Positions 1 through 6,867 of a DNA stretch of 64,000 nucleotides are shown here, piece after piece; position 1 is the stretch's first letter; every line of letters begins with the position of its first letter. Location of the stretch: the IMG/VR virus record IMGVR_UViG_3300047300_000657, positions 1 through 64,000 of that record; one strand, given 5' to 3'. The notes beneath the pieces are model-generated. The model had not been told where the DNA came from. It saw only the letters and a program-made list of their open reading frames with translations, and searched no databases. This DNA is from a virus. Both the position numbers and the translations under genes were made by a program.

Positions 1-179
1 CATCAGACGGAATCACATTAGCACGGGAACTGGCGGCGGCAATCAAAGCAACTCGTGAAGTAATGGATTTCCCTAATCTAAAACTTCCTAAACCACATTC
101 AGAAATTGTGGCGGGAATGCCAAAGTACGATACTACTAAAGTAGTTAAATACAACTGGCTAACACATACATACGAATAA
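1..179 (+). CDS. 3' end of an unidentified plus-strand protein
   Basis: An open frame enters from the left edge (first full codon at base 3) and stops with TAA at 177-179, giving at least 58 residues ending WLTHTYE. It is the only plus-strand gene in the window and converges on the minus-strand operon ending at 752. The visible part starts with a short Ala-rich helix-like stretch (LARELAAAIKATREVM) and I recognise no family motif. Coding rests on the uninterrupted frame and clean stop; function is unknown. Confidence 0.6.
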   Translation, partial: SDGITLARELAAAIKATREVMDFPNLKLPKPHSEIVAGMPKYDTTKVVKYNWLTHTYE

Positions 180-237
180 GGCATATATAAATGAGAGACG
201 AATGCCTGGCTATTTAGATAAACATATCTAGCCCAAA

Positions 238-268
238 TGATCCACAGGTTATCCACAGCCTGTGGATT
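238..268. promoter_or_regulatory. Cluster of DnaA-box-like 9-mers
   Basis: TTATCCACA, the consensus bacterial DnaA box, is present exactly at 249-257. A one-mismatch copy, TGATCCACA, lies at 238-246. The reverse-oriented TGTGGATTT follows at 261-269. Three sites within about 30 bases is unusual by chance in a stretch without genes. The boxes could recruit host DnaA to a phage origin; footprinting would be needed to show it. Confidence 0.5.
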
Positions 269-286
269 TTTTGTATGTGGGCATGA

Positions 287-558
287 GGGCAAAATTTTTC
301 TTTTACGATCACATGTCAAAAATCCCTGAAGCTGGGGCAAATTTTTCTATTTACGAACCCTTGACAAAAATCCCTGAAAATGCTAGAAAATGTGTACAGA
401 ATATGTCTAAATAGATAATGAATCATTATTAAATGTCGACAAATCTGTACAAAATGTAGAACAATTTTGGCATACATTTAGGCCAATTTGATCCATAAAA
501 TCTATTGACAAAGTGGGCCAAATATGCCATTTACGACGCTATTGACAAAATCCCTGAA
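287..558. repeat. Three 44-base direct repeats
   Basis: Copies lie at 287-330, 335-378 and 515-558, each exactly 44 bases. Shared blocks are GGGCaAAT at the start, TTTACGA near the middle, and TTGACAAAATCCCTGAA-like sequence at the end. Copies 1 and 2 are in tandem (48-base period) and copy 3 lies 180 bases further on. They look like iterons or operator sites. The TTGACA in copies 2 and 3 would also suit a -35 element, but no matching -10 or gene follows on the plus strand. Confidence 0.7.
393..451. repeat. 8-base inverted repeat TGTACAGA / TCTGTACA
   Basis: The arms at 393-400 and 444-451 are perfect reverse complements separated by 43 AT-rich bases, between the second and third 44-base repeats. 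It may be a pair of protein-binding half-sites in the same control region. No other function can be read from it. Confidence 0.35.
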
Positions 559-660
559 ATATGCAGCATATAGATTACGGCGTCTTATATATTAAGATGT
601 GTCATTACATGTAAACTTATTTAAAGATATATTATAGTAAACTGAACAGAATATATAACC

Positions 661-690
661 ATTTTACTCCACTTTGCTCCACTTTACTCC
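661..690. repeat. Three tandem 10-base repeats (ATTTTACTCC, ACTTTGCTCC, ACTTTACTCC)
   Basis: Three near-identical decamers lie just past the terminator of the minus-strand operon. On the minus strand they read GGAGTAAAGT-like. The repeat may be a protein-binding array; its role is not evident. Confidence 0.5.
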
Positions 691-692
691 AT

Positions 693-714
693 TAAAAAAG
701 GCCCTAGAAGGGCC
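693..714 (-). terminator. Rho-independent terminator of the leftmost operon
   Basis: On the minus strand a six-base-pair stem (GGCCCT/AGGGCC, three-base loop) at 700-714 is followed by a run of six T residues (A-tract 694-699 on the plus strand). It lies directly after the 752-1237 gene and ends the whole leftward transcription unit. Confidence 0.85.
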
Positions 715-751
715 ATAGAAAGGAGAAAACGGGAGGGGGATAGTAAGATGC

Positions 752-1237
752 TTAGTCCATATCTGCCATATCTTCTGGCTTGCAGAGATTGGCATTGCAT
801 CCACATTTTTCTTGATCTGGACGAACATTATCACGAATATTATTTAAATAGTAATTTCCAGCAGAATCAGCATTAATCCAATCAGACATTGTCTGTGGGT
901 CTATATTTTGATACATGATATCTTTGCCATTTAACACTAAATGAACCATGTATCCTATGCCTAGTATGTACTTATATCTCATTGAGCCTGCTGAGGATTC
1001 TATATCTCCTCTTGCTCCCGCCATACTTACAGCTTCAACATCATCAGCAGTTACATCCATTATGTCCACGCCAGTATCTTCAGCAGTTTGGGCTACATCA
1101 TCCCAGTCTGCTTCATTTGGATAATTGTCGACAAATTCTTCAGCATCTCCACGAGTTAGATCAAACTCTTCCATTGCTTTCTTTATCAGATATTCTCTAT
1201 TATCCTTAATTAAATCAGCAACCATATATTTCTTCAT
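752..1237 (-). CDS. Hypothetical 161-residue acidic protein
   Basis: This is the last gene before the terminator. The N-terminal half is acidic and helical (EEFDLTRGDAEEFVDNYP), followed by an IIGIGYMVHLVLNGKDI-like hydrophobic stretch, and the C-terminus carries CGCNANLC, a possible metal site. ATG is preceded by AGGAT. The leader contains a 16-base element (1240-1255) that is almost identical to one in front of the small terminase gene. I do not recognise the family. Confidence 0.75.
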   Translation of the reverse strand: MKKYMVADLIKDNREYLIKKAMEEFDLTRGDAEEFVDNYPNEADWDDVAQTAEDTGVDIMDVTADDVEAVSMAGARGDIESSAGSMRYKYILGIGYMVHLVLNGKDIMYQNIDPQTMSDWINADSAGNYYLNNIRDNVRPDQEKCGCNANLCKPEDMADMD

Positions 1238-1257
1238 ATTAATCCTAGTCGACTAGT

Positions 1258-1425
1258 TTAAATCTCTATACCACGATTCTCAGCCCAGAGATCGATAGCT
1301 TCTTGAGTATGGTCTTTAATATCTTTATGTTCATCACAATGTGGATATTCATATGTGATTCCATCTACATCATCTGGAATTGTTACCATCCATTTAGCAT
1401 CCTTTGGACAATAGTAACACTTCAT
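1258..1425 (-). CDS. Zinc-finger-like microprotein, 55 residues
   Basis: Read directly from the minus strand, ATG at 1423-1425 to TAA at 1258-1260. The protein begins MKCYYCPKDAKW and later has HCDEH, giving a C-x2-C ... C-x2-H arrangement (Cys3, Cys6, Cys30, His33) that could hold one Zn ion. It is tightly packed between neighbours (three bases from the stop of the preceding gene). One of many small Cys/His proteins in this phage; function unknown. Confidence 0.7.
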   Translation of the reverse strand: MKCYYCPKDAKWMVTIPDDVDGITYEYPHCDEHKDIKDHTQEAIDLWAENRGIEI

Positions 1426-1428
1426 TAT

Positions 1429-2076
1429 TTAATCTACCTTAGGAGTAAATATACCATTCCAGGAGGTTTCTGGTTCCTCTGGTAATCCCGTCGATTTATT
1501 AACTGGAACACAATTAGGTACCTTTTTGCCATTCTTATTCTTCATACCTACCTGCTTGTAACCCGCCCAGCAAGCTTTGGTCATATTGTTCCATTTGTCG
1601 ACGTGCTCATCATCTGAGATATAATTCTTTGAAATCTCTTCATCATCAAGCTCATCTTCAATATCAATAACCTTTGTAATTGGATCAATGACATCATCTA
1701 AAATGTCGACAATTTCTTCTACAATTTCATCTGATTCAATAGATTTTTTAACATTCTTTTCACGTTCTACAATCTTGCGAGACCATGAATATCCTGCATC
1801 TCCGCCCCATGCAAGCCACATAATCTTGCCATTTGAAGGGTTCTCAGCATTATCCCAATCCTTGCCCTTTTTGTCCACCTCATGGCGTGAGAAAAATGAA
1901 TACATGCGCTTAACTGTGGAAAGGCTCAAACTCTCTCCATTTGCTAGTTGTCTAGCCCTAGTCCAGCCTACTGCAGTACCTGCACCATTAGCCTTACCGT
2001 CTTCTTTTAATTTAAGTGCTCTACGTGCAGCTGACTGCATTCCTGATGTTGGCTTGTATCCTGTTTTTTCGCTCAT
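1429..2076 (-). CDS. Conserved phage protein with GYKQVGMKxKxGKxVPNCVP motif
   Basis: 215 residues. The N-terminal part is basic and alpha-helical (SAARRALKLKEDGKANGAGTA) and continues to about residue 105 with aromatic patches (IMWLAWGGDAGYSW). A highly acidic linker with DDEE runs over about residues 110-155. The tail CWAGYKQVGMKNKNGKKVP resembles a short motif found at the ends of various phage proteins, including some head maturation or scaffold proteins. A nucleic-acid or head-associated role is possible but unproven. It overlaps the 2073-2327 gene by four bases. Confidence 0.8.
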   Translation of the reverse strand: MSEKTGYKPTSGMQSAARRALKLKEDGKANGAGTAVGWTRARQLANGESLSLSTVKRMYSFFSRHEVDKKGKDWDNAENPSNGKIMWLAWGGDAGYSWSRKIVEREKNVKKSIESDEIVEEIVDILDDVIDPITKVIDIEDELDDEEISKNYISDDEHVDKWNNMTKACWAGYKQVGMKNKNGKKVPNCVPVNKSTGLPEEPETSWNGIFTPKVD

Positions 2077-2327
2077 AGTTCTAGTTTACCATATCTGTCA
2101 TCATCAAGCAATATTTCTTGTAATAGGCCTATGGGCACCTTGTGTCCAGCCAAAATATGTCGATCCAAATGCTCTTCTAATTGCTCGTCATTGGTTATCT
2201 TCTCAGATAATCCAAATAATGAGTATTCTTCTAATTTATCATTTAGCCAGCATGCACAGCATTCGATATATCCATCAACATGGGAATAGATATATATATC
2301 GCTATCCCAAAATCTACTGTATGCCAT
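2073..2327 (-). CDS. Small conserved phage protein with CCAC and HLDRH metal-site residues
   Basis: 84 residues starting MAYSRFWDSDIYIYSHVDG, a beginning seen in a widespread group of small actinophage proteins. ECCACW (about residues 23-27) and EEHLDRHILAGH (about 51-62) together supply Cys and His ligands for a likely treble-clef or Zn-ribbon fold. ATGA overlap (2073-2076) couples it to the following gene. Function unknown. Confidence 0.8.
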   Translation of the reverse strand: MAYSRFWDSDIYIYSHVDGYIECCACWLNDKLEEYSLFGLSEKITNDEQLEEHLDRHILAGHKVPIGLLQEILLDDDRYGKLEL

Positions 2328-2333
2328 GAGAGT

Positions 2334-2510
2334 TTATTCGTCGTCTAACCCAAACAAGTCTTCTTCATCTTCGTGAATTGGACTATGCACTTTAATCGGA
2401 TTATCATTTGCTTCATTTTCTTGAGCTTTTGCAGCAATTGTTCTATATACGGCAATACCCAGAAGGATGCCTGATACTGCCAATATTACTGCTAATGTTT
2501 TATTTTTCAT
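2334..2510 (-). CDS. Single-span membrane microprotein, 58 residues
   Basis: ATG at 2508-2510, TAA at 2334-2336. An N-terminal hydrophobic segment (residues about 5-21, LAVILAVSGILLGIAVY) follows KNK and is followed by an acidic cytosolic-type tail (HEDEEDLFGLDDE). A purine-rich AGAGAGAAGAAA precedes ATG. Probably a phage membrane protein; no homology recognised. Confidence 0.65.
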   Translation of the reverse strand: MKNKTLAVILAVSGILLGIAVYRTIAAKAQENEANDNPIKVHSPIHEDEEDLFGLDDE

Positions 2511-2560
2511 ATTTCTTCTCTCTACCGCCGAACCGCACTAATTGCGACCTATATAGACTA

Positions 2561-2821
2561 TTATACAATATTATATTTGTCTTGTAGTTCATCTATTATT
2601 GATCCAAAACTTGGTTCTGGATAGTCTACAAAATAGTATCCAGCATCTGTCTTTGTCCATCCCCGCCAACCATCATAGTCATCCCACATAGTAATGGCTG
2701 TGGAGCCCCAGTAGGGGTCTTTGATGGTTCTTGATACAGAGTTATACATATCAACCTCTGCAAATATGGCACGTCTCAGGGTATTCCATTTAAATAATAA
2801 ATTAACTAATCTTTCAATCAT
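2561..2821 (-). CDS. Hypothetical 86-residue protein
   Basis: Rich in Trp, Tyr and Asp in its second half (MWDDYDGWRGWTKTDAGYYF). AAAGGA lies at proper spacing before ATG, and the gene overlaps the stop of 2818-3111 by four bases. The family is unknown; coding is supported by overlap and ribosome-binding site. Confidence 0.7.
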   Translation of the reverse strand: MIERLVNLLFKWNTLRRAIFAEVDMYNSVSRTIKDPYWGSTAITMWDDYDGWRGWTKTDAGYYFVDYPEPSFGSIIDELQDKYNIV

Positions 2822-3111
2822 TCTGTTTTTCCTTTATCCCAGTATGGTATCCCGTTTTCATCGTAGTCAGAACCCAATCTGGCTAACAACTCTTTATCTT
2901 GTTCTACTATTTGTTTTATAAAAGCTTTAATTTCAGAATCTCTGTCAAACATATCAAGCTCACCGTTAGGTCCTATATAAAATCTTAATAACATATACAT
3001 ATTACATTTAAAGCATCTAGGCTCATATGAAAGTTCTTTTGATAATTCTAGTCTCTCCGTCGAACCGCACTGCTTGCAATAAAATTCATACGTATATAGA
3101 TTAATGTCCAT
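2818..3111 (-). CDS. Zinc-ribbon protein, 97 residues
   Basis: The best start is the ATG at 3109-3111 (MDINLYTYEFYC), preceded by GGAAAAAAG and overlapping the stop of the 3101-3313 gene by 11 bases; an upstream ATG at 3153 is possible. C-x2-C pairs (YCKQCG and RCFKCN) around residues 11 and 33 make a classic zinc ribbon. The rest is helical and charged. Likely nucleic-acid or protein binding; target unknown. Confidence 0.75.
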   Translation of the reverse strand: MDINLYTYEFYCKQCGSTERLELSKELSYEPRCFKCNMYMLLRFYIGPNGELDMFDRDSEIKAFIKQIVEQDKELLARLGSDYDENGIPYWDKGKTE

Positions 3112-3313
3112 CTTTTTTCCAATGAACATATGATTTAATATATACCGCAGCATAAGCTAAAGCCATGGCGATAAAGCCGTATTGATCTGTAGCAAGCGCA
3201 TATAGTATCCATAGGCACTCGTTAATACAGAGTATAAGCCAACCCCAGATAGTTTTTCTGCCGACCAGAAAGATGCCTGTAACCCCTATTGCTGCTAGTA
3301 TCCACGACCACAT
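3101..3313 (-). CDS. Small integral membrane protein, 70 residues
   Basis: Starting at the ATG 3311-3313 (MWSWILAAIGVTGIFLVG), which follows AAGGATAATA, the protein has two to three hydrophobic segments (residues about 2-16, 20-38, 44-58) and a basic tail (SYVHWKKDGH). The longer frame to 3361 would overlap the preceding gene and lacks a good ribosome site. Nicotinamide-transporter-like or other membrane role cannot be judged. Confidence 0.7.
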   Translation of the reverse strand: MWSWILAAIGVTGIFLVGRKTIWGWLILCINECLWILYALATDQYGFIAMALAYAAVYIKSYVHWKKDGH

Positions 3314-3323
3314 ATTATTATCC

Positions 3324-3527
3324 TTACTTCTTTGCCTTAGGTTTAGGCATTCTGTCTTCAATTAGTTTTATTATATCATCATATGGAGACTCTGAGGTGT
3401 GTGACCATAATCTTAATTGACTTATCTCTTCTATAAGTTGTTTTCTTTCAAATGCCACCGCCTTCTGGCACCCATTGCATGGGCAAGCCCATTCTCCTCT
3501 AGATGGTGTTTGATTTGGATCTGCCAT
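3324..3527 (-). CDS. Hypothetical 67-residue protein with CPCNGC motif
   Basis: MADPNQTPSRGEWACPCNGC is followed by a helical region (AFERKQLIEEISQLRLW) and a Lys/Pro tail (MPKPKAKK). CPCNGC resembles half of a metal site. It starts at the base where the 3527-3748 gene stops. Function unknown. Confidence 0.75.
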   Translation of the reverse strand: MADPNQTPSRGEWACPCNGCQKAVAFERKQLIEEISQLRLWSHTSESPYDDIIKLIEDRMPKPKAKK

Positions 3528-3748
3528 TATTTTATCTCTTCAATCTTCTCAAATGGCTGGTACATAAGGTATTTTCTTGCTGCTCTTTTTGCCATACGGT
3601 TACCTCCCCAACAAGTAAATGAGTATCCGCCTCTTAATGAAGACCAGTAGCCTTCTCTTTTTTTATCTGGTTGGCGATATTCTTCAAAATCCCAAAAGTA
3701 ACCATTATAATTACGTGACCTATGAATACGAATTCTATATTGTGTCAT
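3527..3748 (-). CDS. Hypothetical basic 73-residue protein
   Basis: Rich in Arg/Lys/Tyr (IHRSRNYNGYFWDFEEYRQP, later MAKRAARKYLMY). Small basic aromatic proteins of this type are common accessory phage proteins, possibly nucleic-acid binding. It abuts neighbours on both sides with one-base overlaps, as expected for a polycistronic unit. Confidence 0.7.
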   Translation of the reverse strand: MTQYRIRIHRSRNYNGYFWDFEEYRQPDKKREGYWSSLRGGYSFTCWGGNRMAKRAARKYLMYQPFEKIEEIK

Positions 3749-3960
3749 TATTCAATCATAGCATTTATACCCTTGATTACACAAGTGTCTATGCCATCTC
3801 CATATCTATGAGTAAACTTTTTACCTACCCGCCATAATTGATCATCTTCTACAATTAAATAATCATTGATTGAATCAGGTTCAGCGTCACCCTTTAACCG
3901 TCCAATGTGATATGTTTTAATTAGTTTATCATTAACATAAATTGGTATATGTATTGGCAT
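3748..3960 (-). CDS. Hypothetical 70-residue protein
   Basis: The predicted strand-rich sequence (MPIHIPIYVNDKLIKTYHIGRL, later YLIVEDDQLWRVGKKFTHRYGDG) suggests a small beta-barrel. No family recognised. It starts at the last base of the upstream gene's stop codon region (3960), indicating translational coupling. Confidence 0.7.
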   Translation of the reverse strand: MPIHIPIYVNDKLIKTYHIGRLKGDAEPDSINDYLIVEDDQLWRVGKKFTHRYGDGIDTCVIKGINAMIE

Positions 3961-4301
3961 TATCCATGCCAGTCATCGAATGAAATACCACATTTACCGC
4001 AAATACCTGCGTCTCTATTTGCTGGGGTTACATAAGAATGATCACAGGTATTTTGATTAGCAGTAGGATATGTTCCCTGCTCTACCCCATGTGATGCATT
4101 GTTAATTGTGTATGGCGGGTATGTTCCAATAGTCCATTGTGTTGATGGGCTAGTTGTTGTAGTTGTATCTAGCTTAAACTGATAAAACTCTTTAGCAGTT
4201 TCATATCCTGCACGATATGCAGCATCTAATGCATCTTTAACTTGTTTAACTTGATCTTGTGTTAGACCCTCTGGGTTAAAAATAATAATTGGTGAATTCA
4301 T
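3960..4301 (-). CDS. Hypothetical protein with C-terminal Cys/His metal site, 113 residues
   Basis: The N-terminal helix (GLTQDQVKQVKDALDAAYRAGY) is followed by a Thr/Pro/Tyr-rich linker, then CDHSY ... CGKCGISFDDWHG, a C-H ... C-x2-C site. The start has an ideal AGGAGG at seven bases, and a promoter-like TTGCCA-17-TATACT lies further upstream (about 4311-4339). It therefore probably heads the small-gene operon running to 752. Confidence 0.8.
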   Translation of the reverse strand: MNSPIIIFNPEGLTQDQVKQVKDALDAAYRAGYETAKEFYQFKLDTTTTTSPSTQWTIGTYPPYTINNASHGVEQGTYPTANQNTCDHSYVTPANRDAGICGKCGISFDDWHG

Positions 4302-4310
4302 TTTGCCTCC

Positions 4311-4339
4311 TAATAATTAAGTATACAATATTAGAGGCA
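4311..4339 (-). promoter_or_regulatory. Promoter of the 4301-752 operon
   Basis: On the minus strand TTGCCA, 17 bases, then TATACT, followed by a short leader with AGGAGG before the ATG at 4301. Hexamers and spacing match a bacterial housekeeping promoter. Confidence 0.5.
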
Positions 4340-4351
4340 GTTTGGCAATAG

Positions 4352-4942
4352 TTAAGGTTGTGGAAGAATTGCGTCGTCAAACTGTGGGAATAAAGGGTTG
4401 GCATCACCATTTATAAATGTTCTAATTTTTTCAGCTAACAACATATCGTCTATATTTAACTCTAAATAACTATTCTTTTTGCCATCAAAGAATGTTCTAA
4501 CTTTTGTCAGATGTCTATCGTAAATTACTCTTAGCTCTGCATCTGTTAAGTCTTGAATTTTTTTCTTACCCGTGGCAGCATAGATGTTGCAGTAGGCTTC
4601 CTCAAATATATAAGGATCGCCTTCGTGACCTCTAGCCTCTTGAATTCTTTTCATTGAGGTAACCCATTTATCTTGAGTTCTAGTTATATTGATAAATTTT
4701 GCATCTGGGTACTTAGCGTATAGCTCTTCGAATATAAAACAATTTGGTATATCTAAATAAGCATCAGTTTTTGGAATACTTTCAAAGTGGTCTAGTATTC
4801 CTTTTAGGTCCTCGCTAAAAGTTCCAAGTGGAATATTTGAAAAATCATAAAAATGGGTTACCGATAGCCCATGTCGTCTTAAATACTCAGCAAGAGACTG
4901 AGTTGCGTTTCTACCTAAACTAACACCAAATACTTTTGTCAT
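4352..4942 (-). CDS. Sulfotransferase-like protein (Sulfotransfer_4 type)
   Basis: 196 residues. The start MTKVFGVSLGRNATQSLAEY matches the 5'-phosphosulfate-binding loop of PAPS-dependent sulfotransferases (usual form G-x-GRTGT-x-SL). LDIPNCFIFEELYAKYPDAK and FINITRTQDKWVTSMKR match the later conserved segments (R-x3-W). Such enzymes move sulfate from PAPS to hydroxyl or amino groups. An APS-kinase domain that could make PAPS lies at 20169-20930. Family identity is fairly firm; the substrate is unknown. TATAAT lies ten bases upstream of ATG. Confidence 0.75.
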   Translation of the reverse strand: MTKVFGVSLGRNATQSLAEYLRRHGLSVTHFYDFSNIPLGTFSEDLKGILDHFESIPKTDAYLDIPNCFIFEELYAKYPDAKFINITRTQDKWVTSMKRIQEARGHEGDPYIFEEAYCNIYAATGKKKIQDLTDAELRVIYDRHLTKVRTFFDGKKNSYLELNIDDMLLAEKIRTFINGDANPLFPQFDDAILPQP

Positions 4943-4970
4943 AATACTTATTATTATACCAATCTATGCG

Positions 4971-5096
4971 TTATGAGGCTGATGGGAATACAAAATGATC
5001 TTCGCATACCTCTACAACCTCGTAATCTTTTTCTACAAGGTCTACTGACCCTCCATATAGGGCCTCTTTATCACAATAAAAACAAGGAGTAACCAT
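4971..5096 (-). CDS. Zinc-finger-like microprotein, 41 residues
   Basis: ATG at 5094-5096, TAA at 4971-4973. MVTPCFYCDKEA then VCEDHF gives C5-x2-C8 and C31-x2-H34. A TATAAT hexamer lies six bases before ATG, so the message may be leaderless. The same small C-x2-C/C-x2-H plan recurs at 1258-1425. Confidence 0.6.
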   Translation of the reverse strand: MVTPCFYCDKEALYGGSVDLVEKDYEVVEVCEDHFVFPSAS

Positions 5097-5103
5097 AGCT
5101 ATA

Positions 5104-5331
5104 TTATACCTCAAAATCTTCTGGACCGTTTTTTATTCTTTTCCACGCTCCCCACTCGTCAGGAGAATCCATGCCTATATATTCTTGTCCTGTTTCTAAA
5201 TCTATTAATAACCATTTCCCTGGGGCTTTAGTATGTATGGTAAGATTAACAGCTTTATCATAAGACTCAACCTCAGCACCCTGATACATCTTAGGTAAAA
5301 ATTTATAAACGTTATTTATTAATTTTCTCAT
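5104..5331 (-). CDS. Hypothetical 75-residue protein
   Basis: Starts at ATG 5329-5331 (MRKLINNVYKFLPKMYQGAE) and overlaps the upstream gene end by 20 bases. A longer start at 5370 would overlap much more. It contains LTIHTKAPGKWLLIDLETGQEY, beta-rich in appearance. Family unknown. Confidence 0.65.
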   Translation of the reverse strand: MRKLINNVYKFLPKMYQGAEVESYDKAVNLTIHTKAPGKWLLIDLETGQEYIGMDSPDEWGAWKRIKNGPEDFEV

Positions 5332-5818
5332 TTTTTGTATATAAAAAATTATTTTGATCGTCAAAAACATTTATTCGATCAAAAACCCCTTCATTGTATT
5401 TTTCGGGACCATACTGAATGACCCCACTTTTTTCTTCAACTGTATAATAAAAATTATACATAGAAAAGCCGTCGCTATTAATATCGCTGTTTGAGTAAGG
5501 AGCTCTAAGATGGTCGATAATTAAATCTAAGTCTCCTACATAGCCATTTACTTGTGCATAAAAATGTATTTTATCTTTGTTTATTTTAACAATAATATCT
5601 GCATTTGTTAATTTCATTGAGATTAAATCAATCTCAACAAGCGTTCCTAAATAATTATCATGAATTACATTATTATGTCCAAAATCGCACTCATGTCTTT
5701 TAGAATACTGAGACAATCCCAAAAGAACATTATGTATATAGGCGTTTGATATTCCTTCTGGTACGTCTCCATAAATGTTTATTATGGTTTTAATACCTTG
5801 CTTGTAATCGTGACTCAT
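5312..5818 (-). CDS. Hypothetical 168-residue protein
   Basis: The start is the ATG at 5816-5818 (MSHDYKQGIKTIINIYGDVP), which forms an ATGA overlap with the PLP enzyme's stop; the longer frame (to 5872) lies inside that gene. The middle is beta-rich and acidic (LVEIDLISMKLTNADIIVKI). No recognised motif. Its coupling to the PLP enzyme and 2OG oxygenase suggests it belongs to that pathway. Confidence 0.7.
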   Translation of the reverse strand: MSHDYKQGIKTIINIYGDVPEGISNAYIHNVLLGLSQYSKRHECDFGHNNVIHDNYLGTLVEIDLISMKLTNADIIVKINKDKIHFYAQVNGYVGDLDLIIDHLRAPYSNSDINSDGFSMYNFYYTVEEKSGVIQYGPEKYNEGVFDRINVFDDQNNFLYTKNEKINK

Positions 5819-6867
5819 ATTAAATCCAAACAGCTGTTGATGTCTCTCCACAGATCGTCTGGGTCTTCGCAACCTATTGATAATCTTATTAGTGTTTCTG
5901 GAACAATATGGCTCTCAAGTGGCCAGCGCCGTCTTCTTTCCCACAAAGATTCAACTCCGCCTAGACTTGTTGCGTTAGCTATTAGTCTTGAAGATGAGCA
6001 AATTTTTTCAGAATCTTCTGGAGTTCCATATATGTCAAAAGAAATCATAGCACCAAAACCTGGGTAATATACTTCTTTAACTAAGCTATGATTCTTTAAT
6101 TCTTTAACTATTTTTTTAGCTGTATCTTGAGCCTTATCAAACCTCATGGGAAAAGTTCTTATTCCTCTTAATGCAAGAAAAGCTTCAAATGGTTGCATTA
6201 TAGTTCCGCCAATCTTTCTTTCAAACTCTATAAGGTCATAAAGCTCTGAATTATTGGTTGATACTGATCCGCCAAGAACATCAGTGTGCCCTGCAAAATA
6301 CTTTGAGACAGAATTTATTGATATATCTGCACCTAAATCTAGTGGGACTTGGTTTATGGGCGTAGCAAATGTATTGTCTACTACGACAATAACATTATTT
6401 CTTTTTGCTGATTTAATTAGTCTTTCTATGTCTGCTACCTGCAACATTGGGTTTGTTGGACTTTCTATCCATAACATCCAAGCCTCTTCTAAATTTCCTA
6501 AAACTTCTCCAGTGTTTGCTATATCAACAAATACCGCATCAATCTTATCAGATTTATCTAGCTTGTTTAATGTTGCATTTACTCCAGCGTATCCCTGATT
6601 TGATGCTACTATTTTTGCACCGACAGGAGCTAGATTTAAAATTGCTTGTGTTGCTGACATGCCAGAACTAAATGCTAGTGTTCTTCCTTTTTCTAAAGAA
6701 GCTATTACTTCTTCTAACGAAGAGCATGTATCGTTACCATATCTGCCATACCCTATATCTCCGCCTGCGTGATATGATGAGTTTAATGATACGGGTGTAT
6801 TAATCGGTCCATCATTGTTTTTTTCAGGACGGCCTTTTGAAATTACTTTTGTATATATTGATGTCAT
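5815..6867 (-). CDS. Cys/Met-metabolism PLP-dependent enzyme (cystathionine gamma-synthase/lyase type)
   Basis: 350 residues, fold type I. YGRYGN (Tyr40, Arg42) binds PLP phosphate from the partner subunit, SSGMSATQAIL follows at 67-77, VDNTFATP gives Asp164 that contacts the pyridine nitrogen, and SINSVSKYFAGHTDVLGG contains the Schiff-base Lys189. The C-terminal SLGGVES and LIRLSIGCEDPDDL motifs are also present. Family members are usually 380-400 residues. Here the segment between YYPGF and GAMISF is about 20 residues short, in the active-site lid region. Synthase versus lyase cannot be decided. Coupled by ATGA overlaps to both neighbours. Confidence 0.88.
   Translation of the reverse strand: MTSIYTKVISKGRPEKNNDGPINTPVSLNSSYHAGGDIGYGRYGNDTCSSLEEVIASLEKGRTLAFSSGMSATQAILNLAPVGAKIVASNQGYAGVNATLNKLDKSDKIDAVFVDIANTGEVLGNLEEAWMLWIESPTNPMLQVADIERLIKSAKRNNVIVVVDNTFATPINQVPLDLGADISINSVSKYFAGHTDVLGGSVSTNNSELYDLIEFERKIGGTIMQPFEAFLALRGIRTFPMRFDKAQDTAKKIVKELKNHSLVKEVYYPGFGAMISFDIYGTPEDSEKICSSSRLIANATSLGGVESLWERRRRWPLESHIVPETLIRLSIGCEDPDDLWRDINSCLDLI

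Larger units (their letters stand above)
180..751. other. Long non-coding region, candidate replication origin or control region
   Basis: About 570 bases without a convincing gene lie between converging transcription units. The stretch holds a cluster of DnaA-box-like 9-mers (238-268), three 44-base direct repeats (287-558), an inverted repeat TGTACAGA/TCTGTACA (393-400 and 444-451), a very AT-rich segment (about 560-660), three 10-base pyrimidine-rich repeats (661-690) and a terminator (693-714). DnaA boxes, iteron-like repeats and an AT-rich segment together suggest an origin. A repressor-binding or packaging region is the alternative. Confidence 0.5.

Noticed and set aside
287-558. CRISPR array
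   Set aside because: Only three 44-base repeats with unequal spacing; no spacer-sized unique sequences and no cas genes.
361-560. Plus-strand promoters in the 44-base repeats
   Set aside because: TTGACA is present but no TAnnnT occurs at 16-18 bases and no gene follows in that direction.
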